A stretch of DNA of 64,000 nucleotides from Eremophila alpestris peregrina (GCA_009792885.1 WMCF01000018.1:2246031-2310030); one strand, 5' to 3'; shown: positions 23,511-36,659, numbered from the stretch's first letter. A program made the numbers and translations. Notes: generated by a model from the sequence alone, not told the origin.

Positions 23511-25430
23511 GCAGCTGATCACAACCTATTTATTTCTCTTTATCCCTAGTTCTGGCCATGCATGTCTGGTACTTACTGGACAGTCTCAGATACAACTGAG
23601 AGCAATGATAACTGCTGCTGTAGACAACTCGGATATTATTTATGGTCTCAGAACACACCTCTACAACGTAGTGAAATATGTGCATGAGTCTTTTTTTGCT
23701 TCAGATTGTACCTTTATGACAACCTTAGCCACACTGTATGATTTTTAGAGAAAAGAAAAATAATCTCCTGAACTAAAGAAATAGATATTATTTGGAAATG
23801 CTTTGTCAGAATAATTTATTAAATAAAAATTAAATTTAAGAAAAATCAAAAATGTTCATTCCAGTTTTATTCCCCTCGCTCTCAGAAAAAAAAAAATAAT
23901 CATGGGTTCTCTCAGAATTCAGGAGATCTGGAGAATTGACATTCCAGATATCTCTCATCTGTGCAGTCACTCTCTATGGTCACTTGTTGCAAGCCAGGGA
24001 AGGAATCAATTTACCAGTCAGTGGGCAGCAGTCAGAGCAGATACATTTCTGATGATCACTGAGATAACACAAGGATACAGAAAATTCAGTTAATACATGG
24101 CTATCTTCAATACAAAGAAATTTTGATTGGTTGTAGCCAGGTAGTCTTGGACCTTATCTTATGCCTTCAGGTCAGCTTTGGGTCAAAGATATTGATAATA
24201 AATTGGAGTTTAGTAAAGTACATTACATCTGGCACAAATACGCACAGCTCATCAGTGGAGTTAAACCCTGAAAAGAACATTTTCTTGGGATTATGCTGGT
24301 AGGGTCAAAGGGAAAATTACAGGGAAGGCATGAGTGACAGAAAAGAGGAGCTGCACTTCATGTGTCTTGCCAGAGTTGCAAGGTGAATTTTAGAGGGAAG
24401 ATTTTTAATTTCTGTGGGGAAAAAAGAAAAAAAGAGCAAGATTTTATTTTTCTTCTGTCCAGTCACAATAAATTCAAGCATAACCGAGAGTGTTAGGGGG
24501 GATTGGTCATTGCAGATACTTAGATCTACAAATCAGCTCCACAACTCTTTCAGTAGTCATTCCTTAAACCTCAAGTGTATCTATGATTTCAAGAGTAGGA
24601 TTCATTTTGCCTTTATGAAGCCATTAAAAATCAGGCATCTAATCTGAGTGGGTTGTTTGTCCCCCTTCTATTGTCACTGGAACAAACCAGGTATGTTTGA
24701 GAGGTATTGTTTAGACAATAGCTGTAATGTCTTGCTCTCTCACATAATACATTTCTTCAGGGCATTAGAGTGATCCTAGTCAACTTATATTAAACACGTT
24801 GCATGTTAATTATTTCAAAGTTAGTGAGATAAAACCTCTGGTTCTCCTGAATTCCCCCTCTAGTCAGACTTGCAAAGCATTTCAAGACCTGTCCCTGGCC
24901 TGAATCTTTCCATAACTCACATGGATTCTCCCATCAGTATCAGTGTCTTCTAGAGCAAAGCTAGCAGCTGATCTGCTGGGAACAATAAAACCAGGAAACA
25001 AGAATACAGCCAATGACTTTTTCATCAGGACACCAAACCAGGAGAGAAGTACAGCTTCTCCCTAGGTCAATTGGATTTGAGCCTTCATCTCCTGTCTCCT
25101 GGAATGTGTCTTTACCCCTAACATGAGTGGGAAGGAATGGACACCCTCATTCTCCCATCCCAAAGCTCCTCTGCTTTATATGAGCAATTTAAACATCCAC
25201 TGAGAAAGACAGAAGGCAAGTACCAAGTAAAAGAGGTTGATCTAGGGGATTCTTCTGTTTATTATAATGTTTTACTCTTACACCTTCCCTTGAGCAATTT
25301 AAACCCTGGGATTTAGAGTCAGATTGTTCTTTTTCATTTTGTTGTTTAAATGGGTCACATAAAATAGAAGAACTCCAGCAAAAGCAACCCTTCACAAACC
25401 CCTACAGGCCTTCTTAACGAATATAGTGCC
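23511..25430. other. Unannotated sequence
   Basis: No gene or clear transposon. The stretch is AT-rich with short A runs near 23887-23897 and 24421-24435. Confidence 0.5.
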
Positions 25431-25434
25431 TTAG

Positions 25435-25525
25435 GTAGTTAGAATAACAGGGTTTAAATTAATTAGACAGAGAAGGGAGTTGAACTCAGAACACCAGTCT
25501 CTAGATAACTGCTCCAGCTCCTGGA
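25435..25525 (-). repeat. Possible MIR-like SINE relic, antisense
   Basis: AGTTGAACTCAGAACACCAGT followed by a diverged CTAGATAACTGCTCCAG resembles the antisense B-box and A-box order of an old tRNA-derived SINE ('gattcgaacccaggt ... gctctaaccactg'). The match is short and heavily mutated, so confidence is limited. Confidence 0.38.
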
Positions 25526-25790
25526 AGTTCTGGAAAATAGGGGTGAGAAATAATAACATTTCCTTCTCCAGATGATTTTAAAAAGAATGCATTATAAAAG
25601 CAGCTCTTTACCTAGTTTTTGGAGAGAAATCAGCACAGCACTGGGAGGAATGTGAGCCCAGACCTGGGGATCAAGGAGAAAGGGTGTAGAACTCATGTTC
25701 TTATTGTCATTTCTTAAAAACTCCAGTTCAGCAGACCACATTGTTTTAGGTAGAACTTCTTACAGGATTACCCATTACAATGCTTTGGCT

Positions 25791-25870
25791 ACATAGTAAT
25801 AAAGGCTAGGACATAGTAATAGTACATAGTACATAGCAATAAATATGCATAAATAATTGATACATAGCAT
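25791..25870. repeat. Imperfect ACATAGTAAT repeat cluster
   Basis: ACATAGTAAT occurs at 25791-25800 and 25811-25820. ACATAGT and ACATAGC variants follow to about 25868. The copies are irregularly spaced, suggesting local slippage rather than a clean tandem array. Confidence 0.7.
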
Positions 25871-26539
25871 AGATTAAAGACTAGAGGCTACAGTGGTCTA
25901 AAGTGCAGCACTCTTATTGACCTAATCTTAGGATTGCAGGCTGCCAGGAAAACCTAGATAGTAATTTTGCATCAATTTATTTTGAATTTGATTTTATGGT
26001 TGAAATTTTACCCTAGAATCCACTACCAATTTCTGTTCAAACCCATTCGATCTCAACTTCGCATATTTTGACTACATTTCATTTTATTACACTTCTGTCC
26101 ATTGCAGCTCAGCTCTGCAAGATGGATTATAATTTCTCTTTCCCTTATGAAGTTTTGGGAGTAAAGGGTTTTATAACAAATTATGGGAATTTTCCATACC
26201 TACTAGTAAAGTATTAGCACTGGGACACAGGCTTTGTGTAAATCCAAGTGTTTGGGGTTTAATTAATCCTTTTATATACTGACCTATGTTATCATAATTT
26301 ATTCAATGTATTTTTAAAACAAATACAGTCACATAGGCTGTGGATCAATGCTTTTCTTGCATGAGAAGAATGATTTTTCTGCAAGCCTAAGGCTCAAATA
26401 TGACTATCTGCTTAGTTTAATTTGTTGTGAAGTGTTGGCACTCCTATCCCACTCATTGCACTTGAGTAAGGCAGCCCCTTTGCAGGGGTGGTTACATTAT
26501 AGCACATGACAAAAGGCTGAGAGAGGTTTAATATAAGTT

Positions 26540-26935
26540 AGAATCAAGTTAATACAAAATGACCCACAGAATTTCCACAGGGATAGAACCTAGTCTTTCA
26601 ACAGCTGATAGAATAATTCCTTATGAAATGATAACATTTGGGACACAGCAACTTCCAATAGAGCACAATATATTGAATGTCAATCAACATGAGTTTATGA
26701 AAATAGTTCTTGTCAAGCCAACCAGATGTCTCTCTCTGATGGGATTACAAGCTGGGCTAATAAAGGTAAATAACATTGATATAATATACATAGATTTATG
26801 TCAGACATTCAGCTGAGTAACCAGCAAGAATTTCTTTAAGAAACTCTAATGACTAAAAATCAACACAGAACACATTGAGTTTATTAGAACTGACTAACTG
26901 TTAGGTCTCCAAATATAAACAGGGAATCTTAACTG
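26540..26935 (+). mobile_element. Ancient CR1 LINE reverse-transcriptase fragment
   Basis: The plus-strand frame at 26559-26816 includes HEFMKIVLVKPTRCLSLMGL and then NNIDIIYIDLCQTFS. These match the CR1 segment with the 'FVKQTNLI' block and motif A (V-I-Y-L-D-F-x-K-A-F), where the catalytic Asp is still visible in YID. The following bases (TTATTAGAACTGACTAACTG, then a TTAGGTCTCCAAAT segment) continue in CR1 order towards motif B. The subfamily resembles the old CR1 type found in turtles and crocodilians rather than the young avian type. It is inactive and part of the same copy as 27100-27500. Confidence 0.82.
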
Positions 26936-26989
26936 AACAAATATGGTATTGTGATGCTTGGACTGGTGAGGAGAAATTGGGTTGTTATA

Positions 26990-27032
26990 TCTTTTATATA
27001 TATAATATATATATAAAATATATAATATTTTG
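26990..27032. repeat. AT-rich microsatellite
   Basis: An irregular (TA)n stretch with AAA interruptions. It lies inside the ancient CR1 copy, where the element's middle part is missing. Confidence 0.85.
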
Positions 27033-27099
27033 TTTGGTTGTGACAACATTAATATGGTCAGTTCTGGGGTTCACCACCTTATGTAGTTGCCTGTAAACT

Positions 27100-27500
27100 T
27101 GGGAGGGGAGGTCAGCAATTTGCAGGAGAAGTACACTAATGGTTAGAGGACAAGAAAACAAGGACTGCAAATTCAAAGAGTTCAATCTGTTTAGTTTATC
27201 AAAGGAAAGGTTAACACATGACATAATCACAGTTTATAAGTATCTCCATGGAGAAAATACATTTGATAATTAGGAGTTCTTCAGTTGAACAGACAAAGAC
27301 ATAACAAAATGTGGTAGATGGATGCTGAAGCTGGAAAAATTCCAATTTAAAGGCATTAGTTTTATGAAGAGGATGATTAACCTCTGGAACAATTTAACAA
27401 GAAACTCTGTCTCTGGAAATCTATAACTCAGAACAGGATGTCTTTTAGAAAGATTGGGTTAGATTAGCACAGTGGTTCCTCACTGTTTTATAATCTAAGA
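27100..27500 (+). mobile_element. Ancient CR1 LINE 3' region
   Basis: The plus strand carries TCAATCTGTTTAGTTTATCA, AAAGGAAAGGTTAACACATGA, TAATCACAGTTTATAAGTAT, CTCCATGGAGAAAA, and later TTAACCTCTGGAACAATTTA and CAGGATGTCTTTTAGAAAGA. This is the collinear 3' part of an old CR1 subfamily ('atctatttagcttaacaaag ... gatcacagtctataagtacct ... ttggaacaatttacc'). It continues the copy that starts near 26540, with the block between about 26935 and 27100 eroded or replaced. Confidence 0.82.
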
Positions 27501-29920
27501 AATACTTGGGTGACTTATCTATTCAGTCTGCTTATGTTTATATGGAATTTCCCATTTATATCTTCACTATTTTCTACTGACTCAAAAGTGGTAGCATGGA
27601 CCAAAGCTCCTCTTTCAGATGAGAATGTGTTTATATGCTGGTGCACTTTGTGGGCTGCCATAAAACTTAAACTACTTCTTTAAAGTAGTTCAGAATGAAA
27701 TACAGTCTCTGGCAGCAGCAGGATGTACACAGCTGTAGCATGTGTGCCTGTCATGTCATACCCCTAGCAAACATTCAGATCCTGGCATGCATTTTCTTAA
27801 CATAAATAGTTTAGAATACATGCTCACACTCTGAGAGAGAAAAAGATTGCTCAGTCTACTGCAGCATCCCTGACCAATGGGTGTTTAATGCTCTCCTTAG
27901 AGAAGCTGTCTCAGAGACACAAGTCTCCTGGCCTGGTCTATCATTTAACAGCTCTCAGAAGCAGCTCAATGGCCCGGTCACAATTTGGACTAAAGCTGCC
28001 CAAAGATAATACCAGACTGTGTGCCATGTGATGAGAGTATACAATCTCTGAGAAACATGGGGCTTAAGGGTGCATTGTAATCACAGAGTCACAGAACCTG
28101 GTGCATGTTTGCAGGCCAAGGTAATGGGGTTGGAGAGCACCTTGTGGGTGCTTCTCTCTTGTGGCAGGGCTGTTGGTAGCTCTGACATATGGAAGGGAAG
28201 GAAGGGGGCCTCATTCAGCCAGGTGGCAGTGCTCATTCCCTCAGCCTCACACCTGAATGCTCCAACCTGTGCTTTGTTAGCTGTACTTCCACCACTCTTA
28301 CTGCTGTCAAGTGGTTAAAGAGAAAACATGTGTATTGCATTTTTTTGAGATTATTCCTGGCCTTATGGCCATATTCTAATTTACATCATTGCATTTTACC
28401 TCTGCATTCTTCCTTGAGTTTCAGTTGGTTTCAATATTTCTTCATATTTGTTTCCTAATAATACACAACTACACCATGTAGAAAAAGCTTGTTGATATTT
28501 AAAAAAAAGAGAATTATACATTTTATGAATTATTCGAGTAACTGTGGTTTCTCCAGGACATAAATCAATCCACATTCTTCAGGGTATAAATCATGCACTA
28601 AATGGCTGAGACTTAAAGGAGAAACTTCCCTCCTGAACATGTTGTTGCATAATTGCCTATTATGGAAGTTTTACGTCTTCCTCTGAAGCATCTGGTACTG
28701 GTACCATTAGTTTGATCTGGAATGATAATTCCTGTGTGCCTTTGTGGAGCATGCCTAGGACACTTTAGCAGCTGCTTGATTCCATCTTGTACAGGGCAGC
28801 CAGATGTCCCACAGCTTTAAGGTTATCCCACTTTTCAGCATCCTATCCTGCTTCTTTGCTTGCCTTAAGGAAGGTCAGTTAACCTTGTATTTGGACACAC
28901 TGTCTAATGCCTTTCACATTTGGAAATAAAGCTACTCACAATGTGATTGCAGTGCAGGAGGAAACTCGTCACAGCCAGGGAATTTTTAGAAATCTGGCAC
29001 TCAGGAAGACACAGAGAAAATGTACTGCTCTCCAACTAATTCCATATTCTGTTTTATGTCTTTCTTACTACAAGCAGAGGTATGTGTTGTAAATCACAAT
29101 CATGGCAACAGTGATCACTATAATTAATTTTGTATAATGTTTTCCATCCCAGACCTTTGTTTTCAGTCGCTCATAAATTTCTAAATCTTTTACCTATTGA
29201 TTTTGATCAAGGGAAGGAAATGAATAAAAACCCAAATAAAGCAACTTTTTTTTCCTGTATTCCTAAACAATTTTGATCACTGTTATCAAATGCTGCTGAA
29301 ATAGTTGAGGGTGAACAGATACCACTGAGATTGCTGTAGTCATTTGGAAGTAGATTTTTATTTTTTGAAACTTGGAGCTCATGCTAGAAATTCTGAGCAG
29401 AGGATAAGCATGATAAGTGAAGAAAAATTGCACATATTGCTCGTGATATCTATCTTGGTTGACCTAGGATGAGTGATACAACCTGGAGAGTAATCCTGAG
29501 AAATTGTCCAAAGGTTTAACCAAGGTGTTTAAGCTTTAATTCCAACAAATGGGCTATCATCTTATACATTATTTAACTATTTCTGGACTAAAACAGGGAG
29601 GACAGACTGAAGGTGGGGTCCAAAACAGCAATTTTCCAAAATTCTTTACAGTTAGTGGCGATATAATCAATATGGTCACTGAAATTCTTTCTATAATGTA
29701 GGTATGCAAAATATATTTTATGAATTGTTTCCTAAAAAAATACCCATCTTTGTGGGCTGAAGGGAGATTGGAATTAAGAGCTTTGGTGTCAACATTAGAA
29801 TACCCAATGTTTATATATATACTCCAACCATACTCATTTTAATCTACATTTCTTATCTTTCCTCATAAGACTTGTTGTTCAACATTTCAACATTTCTACA
29901 GAGTTTGGTTTGTGGCCTAT
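27501..29920. other. Unannotated sequence
   Basis: No supported gene. A short stretch at 28079-28100 (AATCACAGAGTCACAGAACC) resembles a CR1 tail read backwards, but the following bases do not continue the element convincingly. Confidence 0.5.
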
Positions 29921-29945
29921 TCTTTTCTTTTCTTTTTTTTTTTTT
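29921..29945. repeat. Polypyrimidine (T/C) tract
   Basis: TCTTTTCTTTTC followed by an uninterrupted T run. No AG acceptor with a convincing exon follows, so this is treated as low complexity. Confidence 0.8.
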
Positions 29946-30339
29946 ACTGGATGACAGTGATTAATCCAAGTAGGATACATTTACCAGTTCTCCTTTTCCC
30001 TGTGCTTTGTCTTATTCATCATCTGGGACACTATGTACAGTGGCCATGAAAATTTACATGTGTTGAGTGTTGCATTTAAAGTTGATATCTGAAATAGGTA
30101 AAAGCTTTAAATAGGCTAAGATTGTTCATTGACCTCAGCATTGGGGCAGTGGAAGAATAAGATGCCATATTCCTGCCTTCCCATTTAAAAATAGTCCAGC
30201 ATGAAAAATTGCAGGTCACGTTCCTGATCCAGGTCACTGTGTCACCTCAGCCCAGGTCATGGACAGCCATGCCAACTGTGCTGAGGGTGTGCAGCAGGTG
30301 CCAGCTGGTTAAACCAGCACTGCCTCAGAGAAAAATGTC

Positions 30340-31095
30340 AAAAATTACCTGAAAAATAAAGTAGGCAGCAAAATAAGAAAATATGCTGATGGCACAAAGT
30401 TATTCAGACCTGTAGGACAAGGGCAGACTGTGAAGTATTTCAAAGGCTGAGTGACTGGGCAATAAAATGATAGATGAAATGCAATGTAGATATATGTAAA
30501 GTGATGCACATAAGGAACAGCAGTCCCAGCTCTACTTACAAAATGGTCTCTGGGGCGTATTAGGATTTAAAAGGTCCACAAAAGGGCAACAAGGATGTTT
30601 CCTTTTTTTTCAGAAATGTTTTCTGCATGAATAGCAGCTTCATAGGCTGGAGATCCTCAGCCTTGAAAATAAACTTAAGGATGGTTTGGTGGATCTCAAT
30701 ATAGTTGTGGGTGACATGAAGATTGCCAGTGCATTTTCTTTGCCAAAAATGAGAACTGAGGCCATTATGTTCAGATAAAAGGGGCAGGTCCAGAACTAAC
30801 TAAAGAGGATAGCTCTCCATATGATGAGTGATGGACCTGTGAGAGAGCTTGCTGGAGGACATCGTGGATAAAATTTGCACTATATCAATAGGCAACTGGA
30901 CAAATACTTTCAAGGATTGCCCTCTGGAGATGACTAAATAGGAAAATCTCATCAAGATAAGGAATCCTTGAGCTCAAAATAGTAGCAGTCTGAATATGCT
31001 TGCTCTTCCCTTGGATTTTTACCTGTGGATACTGGTGGACACAAGATACGCAGCAAGATGGAGTGTTGGCCTAAGTCAGAACAGCTGGTGTTGCA
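30340..31095 (+). mobile_element. Ancient CR1 LINE, RT to 3' end
   Basis: A second old CR1 copy in plus orientation. It has a diverged TATGCTGATGGCACAAAG (reverse-transcriptase motif C region, normally 'gctgatgacaccaaa', with the F/Y-A-D-D core decayed to A-D-G). CTGGGCAATAAAATGATAGA, TGTAAAGTGATGCACATAAG and CAGCTCTACTTACAAAATGG follow, then AAAAGGGCAACAAGGATG. The 3' part continues with AGGCAACTGGACAAATACTT and a final GATGGAGTGTTGGCCTAAGT near 31060, matching the 'agatggaccattggtctgac' terminus. Insertions and deletions are numerous. This copy is the same broad age class as the one at 26.5 kb. Confidence 0.8.
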
Positions 31096-32570
31096 TTCAT
31101 CTACATCCTTGTGAGTAGGGATTTTCCCTTTTGTGGTGTTTTGCTGTCTGCTGGCTGTCATACAAAAATGGAGTCAAGAGATGGTCCTCATCCCCATCCC
31201 AAAAATCTTATCTGAATGGCAAGATATAACCTGTAGGGATACATGGGAAGAAGCCTAACCAAGAAACCTGTTCAGCAGGATTTTCCACTTTACCATGTGT
31301 GAATGTGGGAACAGGACCCAGAAGATAAATAAGTGTTAGTAGTTATATTTTGGTGAAGAGTTCTTAATTAATTTATTATTTCTAAGTTTTTTACTTCATT
31401 TGTAAACAACCCAATGAAGAATTCCATGCTTCAAAAAGCTTGTTGATAAGTTTAGGATGAGATGAAAAAGCACTCTAATGAAAGACAAGTATATGTGCTT
31501 TTAGGAGATACACTATCTCCAATTATGCAGTAAGACTCCCTCTGTATTATTCTCAGAAACACCATATTCTGGCAGAAATAAACTGTGAAAAGTATTAAAA
31601 ACCAATGATGCTTGACTAAAAGATTTCCAGGTAGATCAATGTATATGATATAGTGTATGCCATATATAATGTCACAAAATTAACAAGGAATGCAAAAATG
31701 TATGCCTGTGCTAATACTTCTGTGTAACTGTAGGAATGTCTGTGTAAGTTGATCTGTTTGCATATATTTAGGTATTATTTTTATACTGACAAAGAATGCA
31801 TGTGTGAGCACTCATGTCTTCCTACATATGGCTGAGCTATACCATTTTTTATCTTCTTTTCTTTCTCTAAAACTTACCTTCTGCTTCCTTCATATATGTG
31901 CTTTTTGGGGGTTTTTTAGCAAAAAAAGGCAAAAAATCTTTTATTCTTTTCAAGTGATATAGCATTTTCTTTCCAGAACAGTATGGGAAAAATAATCAGC
32001 CATATAATTTCATGCAACTTAAAACCCCCAATATCAAAACAAACGTGAAAGAAACTGAATGGGGAAGGAAAACAGTACTGCAACTTTTGTCCTCTGATCA
32101 GCATTTTTGCTGTTCAAGACTTCCTGAGTGGTAAAATAGCTCAGCCACCCATGCAGTTAAGTCAGAGGGCAGAAAATTTTTATATTACTCAGATTTCCTC
32201 AAGGGGATGACCACGCTGTGACCTCTTTGCATTCTGCAAAGCTCTGTGACTCAGAGACATTATGATGCTTCTATTTTAAAGAGTTTCTCCAGTGAACATT
32301 TAGGCTTTCCTCTGTGACACTTTTCAACTCGAGGTGGGTAAAAGCATCTTGCCAGATCTGGTAACCTAAAGTCATTCCTGGACTCCCAGCATTAACATTT
32401 CATTAGCTGCAATGGTCTATGTTGCTGTCCAAACTCTGCTTTACTTATGTGATTTGATGCACTTGAGCAGCCCCACTCATTTCAGGCTCTGATGTAAATG
32501 AATGACTCTACTTACAGAGTCATCCCATCTGTTTTTTCCCTAGTACAAGCCTGGTAAGCCTTTTTTAATT
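31096..32570. other. Unannotated sequence
   Basis: No gene or clear repeat. The stretch is AT-rich. Confidence 0.5.
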
Positions 32571-32575
32571 AATCT

Positions 32576-32662
32576 AAAAAAAAAAAAAATTCCTTTAAGG
32601 CTTGTAAAACAGCAACATGTTCCTGTTAAGAAAAAAATAAAAAAAAGAGAGAGAGAAAAAAG
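32576..32662. repeat. Paired A-rich tracts with short GA run
   Basis: An A14 run at 32576-32589, then at 32629-32662 an A-rich tract interrupted by T and by (GA)4. Low-complexity sequence. Confidence 0.8.
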
Positions 32663-33750
32663 ATAGCTCCATAGCCAGATATAGGCTTCAGATATAATAA
32701 ATAAAACCCAAACCAACAAAACAAAGGTGGGTGAGCTAACTTACCTTAAATTTATTCCCATTTCCAGGAATGAAGATTAAACATCCTAGGATTAAAATAA
32801 TAAATAAAAACATGTAAATGTGAATTTCAAGCTGAGATTTCCGTGTGACAAGTGCTGTAAGTTAAAATGAACAATTTTTCAGTATTGTCCTGATGTACTT
32901 CATTCTGTTGCCTTCTATTTTCATGGGTTTGTTACTTAACAAACATAGTTATACACGTTAAAGAGAGCATTTTGAAAGATACAGCAGATTTTCCTTATAA
33001 TCATGTGTGTCCAAAATGTGAGTAGCAGAAGAAACCATTCCCATAGTTTAAGAAGCAGGACAATTAATACAGCTTGATGCTATATATTAAAGTGATGATG
33101 GAACAGTTTATGAGGAAATTGAAGTAGGTACTGAACGCAATATATTAATAAATTCAGAAATATTTGATCGATCAGCTCATTGTGACCCTTGTTCCTGCTT
33201 TGCATGGCTGTTTTACTGCTGATTGCATTGTAGCTTGGCACAAGAGGCTGATAAAGAAAACAAGAAACACTTAATACATATAGAAAAATAAGTGAGAGAG
33301 GAGGAGTAAGAAATAATCTGAGTATTTCCCATAACTTGCATGCCCCAAAAATTGGTCATTTGGGAGACAGGTAGTATCCCACTGTTTATCCTAAAGAGCT
33401 TGGAGCAAGCTGGGAGCCAGGGTGAGACCATGCATTTAATTCACAGATCTTGTGCAGGCTGCAAATGCATTTTCTTCTGACTTCTCTGCCAACCTCTATT
33501 CCAGGCTTTGTGAATGAGGGGGTGCGCAGAGAGGCAACAGTGCAAATGTCATTAAAGCAAAGGAAGAAATTTCACCATCCCAGACTCTGGAACTGTATGA
33601 TCCTTCCATATCAGGATGGGTTATTTGTTGTAAAATGTAAGAGCTCAGTACAATCTCTAGCATTTCTTAGAAATGTTGCAGATTTTAAACAAAAAGTAAA
33701 GGAAATCTAGATCATGCCATTGAGCATCTCACCAAAACACAGGCAAGAGG
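32663..33750. other. Unannotated sequence
   Basis: No supported gene or transposon. Open frames are shorter than 90 codons and unrecognised. Confidence 0.5.
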
Positions 33751-33810
33751 AGTAGTTATTCAGTATGAGTAGTTATTCAGTAAGAGGAGTATGAGTAGTT
33801 ATTCAACAAC
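33751..33810. repeat. Short tandem duplication, three copies
   Basis: AGTAGTTATTCAGTA at 33751-33765, TGAGTAGTTATTCAGTA at 33766-33782 and TGAGTAGTTATTCA at 33792-33805 form three near-identical copies. A 9-base spacer AGAGGAGTA between copies two and three itself resembles the sequence preceding copy one. This indicates a recent local duplication. Confidence 0.9.
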
Positions 33811-36650
33811 ACTCTTAAAACTCTTCCTTTGTCACATAAAACACCAGTTAATTTGGCCATATAAAGACATCTAGCTCGATTTTATGCAACCCAGAATATG
33901 CTGGACACCAGTGCAGTTATGGCACAGGACCTAGGACAGACCCACAGCTTTCTGGAGGGGCCTTTGGAGGCCACACAGAATACTGGGCATTTCTACCATC
34001 ATCCTCTTGATTGACCTCCATGTGTCTTCCAAAGGCCCATCATCTGGTCTCCTACCACTGTCAGTCATCTCTGTTGTTCCAGGTGACTTGGTAGAGATGA
34101 ATTTTCCCTCTTTCCATTAAGGGAACCTAGATGATTAAGTGGCATAGTCCCTGCCATGGTAGAAGGTAGGGGATATCAATCTTGTTCCCTGTGTTAGAAT
34201 ATTATTCATACAGTGTTGCCAAATCTGTATATGAGTTTGTCTCTATGCAATAAAGCTCAACCATCAATCATCCCATCAGACCATGGTTATACCTCTGCTC
34301 TGACTGCCTGAACAGACAAGGAGCAGAGACAGCTTCTGCTCTGCTTGTGGCTCTCAAACATTGAAAGGGGATAGGATCTGGCCCTGACACTGCCTTTCTG
34401 GGGCTGTCCAAAAGTAGTTAAACAAGGTTTCTAAAGCTAAACTTCAAAACTGGTTGATTATTTTATTTTGGTACTTACACAGACATGGGGTTTCAGGTTA
34501 AACAAATGCAGATATACCTCAGTTTATTGCCAATGAACTTGACTAAAAAATACCTGGAGACTTCAGAAAGGGAAGACAACAATTTGAAGAGAATATGTTT
34601 ACCAGTCAGCTTCCATGGTGAAGCAGAGAAAGAAAAATGCTACTCAACATTTCTGGAGAGGCAAATCACAGATTCTGCTGAATTTTCTTATATCTATGGC
34701 TGAGTGAATTATCCATTGCAAATAGTGTTTGTTGCTAATTTGGCCGTTTTGCAGTTCATGAATCATTCTGGAAACAATCCTGATTTCTACAAACACATTT
34801 GTTATTTGTAAGTATTCACTGAACAGGTTTATATGAACAGATTTCAGCCTATTTTTTTTGTTCTCAAATAGTGTCATCTATTCACTATTTGAAGCGTTTG
34901 ACTGGTCAACCAAATCACATAGTATTGTCTGCACTTCCTGATTAGGTAACTGAGACTTATAAATACAAGTATTATGAATAGCAAATGATGAATAGCAAAT
35001 AGGGTATAACAAACATTGGAGCATCTGAAATTTCATATTAGAAATACATAATTAATGTAACTTTTAAGACTTAAACATTTCCCCAAATACCTGGCAGCTT
35101 CCAGAAGATCATGAAGCTATGAGTAATACCTGTAAGAAATATCAGCAATTATTGGGTCCATTTTATTAGCATAACATTCAAAAATCTTGGTGTCCATGGG
35201 TAAAGAAATATTGAACATAATGGCAAGAGTGCCTTTGTCTGCATTTATAAATATGTAGATATGATTCTACTACTATTTTCCACCAAAAATCTAAATATAT
35301 TGTTAAAGTAAGACTGTATGAACCTAGCACATGACACTTTTGAACCAATAACAGGATGTGACTCCTTGGTATATACCAAAATGGAATAGAGGAAACGAGC
35401 AGGGACAGGGAATGTGTTTTAAATTGAGATTTGATGAGGCAGAAGAAAACAGTTCCAGATTTAAGGAGCTTCATGAAACATTTTCAACTACCAACCTGTT
35501 TTAACATTGTTTTTAAATCCTTGGTTTCTTTTTGACTTCTTATGTTTTGTTTTTAAGGCTTAGTTTATTTTTAATTAAAATATGAATATTGTCTGAATTA
35601 CTGATCATTTCTTCTGTCTTTAGACATGAAGTTGCCACATATTTATGAATACACTCCAGCACAGTGAGATTCAATAACTAACTGATTATTAATGCTACCA
35701 GCATTTGTTTTGAAGGAGAAAATTCAAAGAAAAACAAGTTATGGTTAGTTTTCTAACAATTCCTCATGGTTTAGATACAGAATGTCAATGTACTCAGTGC
35801 CGTGACCCAGTGGCCAGGAGGATGTTTTGGCTGAAAAAGGAAACTGCAATGGATAACTTGAGCAAGCTCAGTCTCCTCTCTTGAGATCCCCAGGAGGTGA
35901 GTGAAAGGGTCTGTCTCTGCTAAATATAACTGAATGTTGTGTATGTAATACGGATATAAGCAAAACTGCAGCCTGCTATTTCAATCCCTCATCCAGTGTT
36001 TGGGTTCTCTTTTGCTTTGGTCAGATCCAATCTTGTGTGAGACTAAAAATATTTTCTCTAATTATATAAAAGGAAGGCTTGGAGACTAACTAAATTTACA
36101 AACATTTTTAAAAACTCTTGTGCTCGAGTCTGAAGTACAGTCCTGCTGTCACGATCTGTTGATTAGTTTAAGGCTATCAGTTAAAAGCATTGTATAAGGG
36201 CTGTTTACCCTTTTGGCACAACCCCTTAGCCAAATGCCAACAAGCCTCGCAGAAAGCTTTGTTTCAAGGACAAAGAGAAAGAAAACTTCCTGGATGTGTT
36301 CTTCAGACCATCTTCATTTTGAAAGACAGTATACCACTTGAGCCTTTCCTGGAGCTTACTAGCTATAAACTGACTCTCTCCTGATAAGAAATTGCCCAGG
36401 CTTTCTTTCCCAATTCCCATAACAAAACAGTATTTCCTTCATTTTATTTGGCCATACCCATGACACCTTCTCTGACTTTGATGGCTTTATGTTCACATTT
36501 TCTGCTGAAATACCTGTCCAAAACTTGCCATGTCAGCCTTATGTTCCTGCAGTTATAACCAGTCAGCCTCTGAGGCCACAGGTAGCAGCTTTTGATCAAG
36601 TCTGGATGTTTCTGGGAATCTCACTAAATGTAGTTTAATTACTTCTTTCC
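33811..36650. other. Unannotated sequence
   Basis: No supported gene. A GCAATAAAGCTCAACC word near 34249-34264 recalls a polyadenylation signal within an LTR, but no LTR boundaries or internal retroviral sequence can be seen. Confidence 0.5.
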
Positions 36651-36659
36651 TTGAGGCTG

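Noticed and set aside
28079..28140. AATCACAGAGTCACAGAACC resembling a CR1 tail on the minus strand.
   Set aside because: The following bases do not continue in CR1 order, so the resemblance may be chance.
34190..34290. GCAATAAAGCTCAACC suggested an LTR polyadenylation region.
   Set aside because: No TG...CA boundaries, no matching second LTR, no primer-binding site and no retroviral coding sequence nearby.
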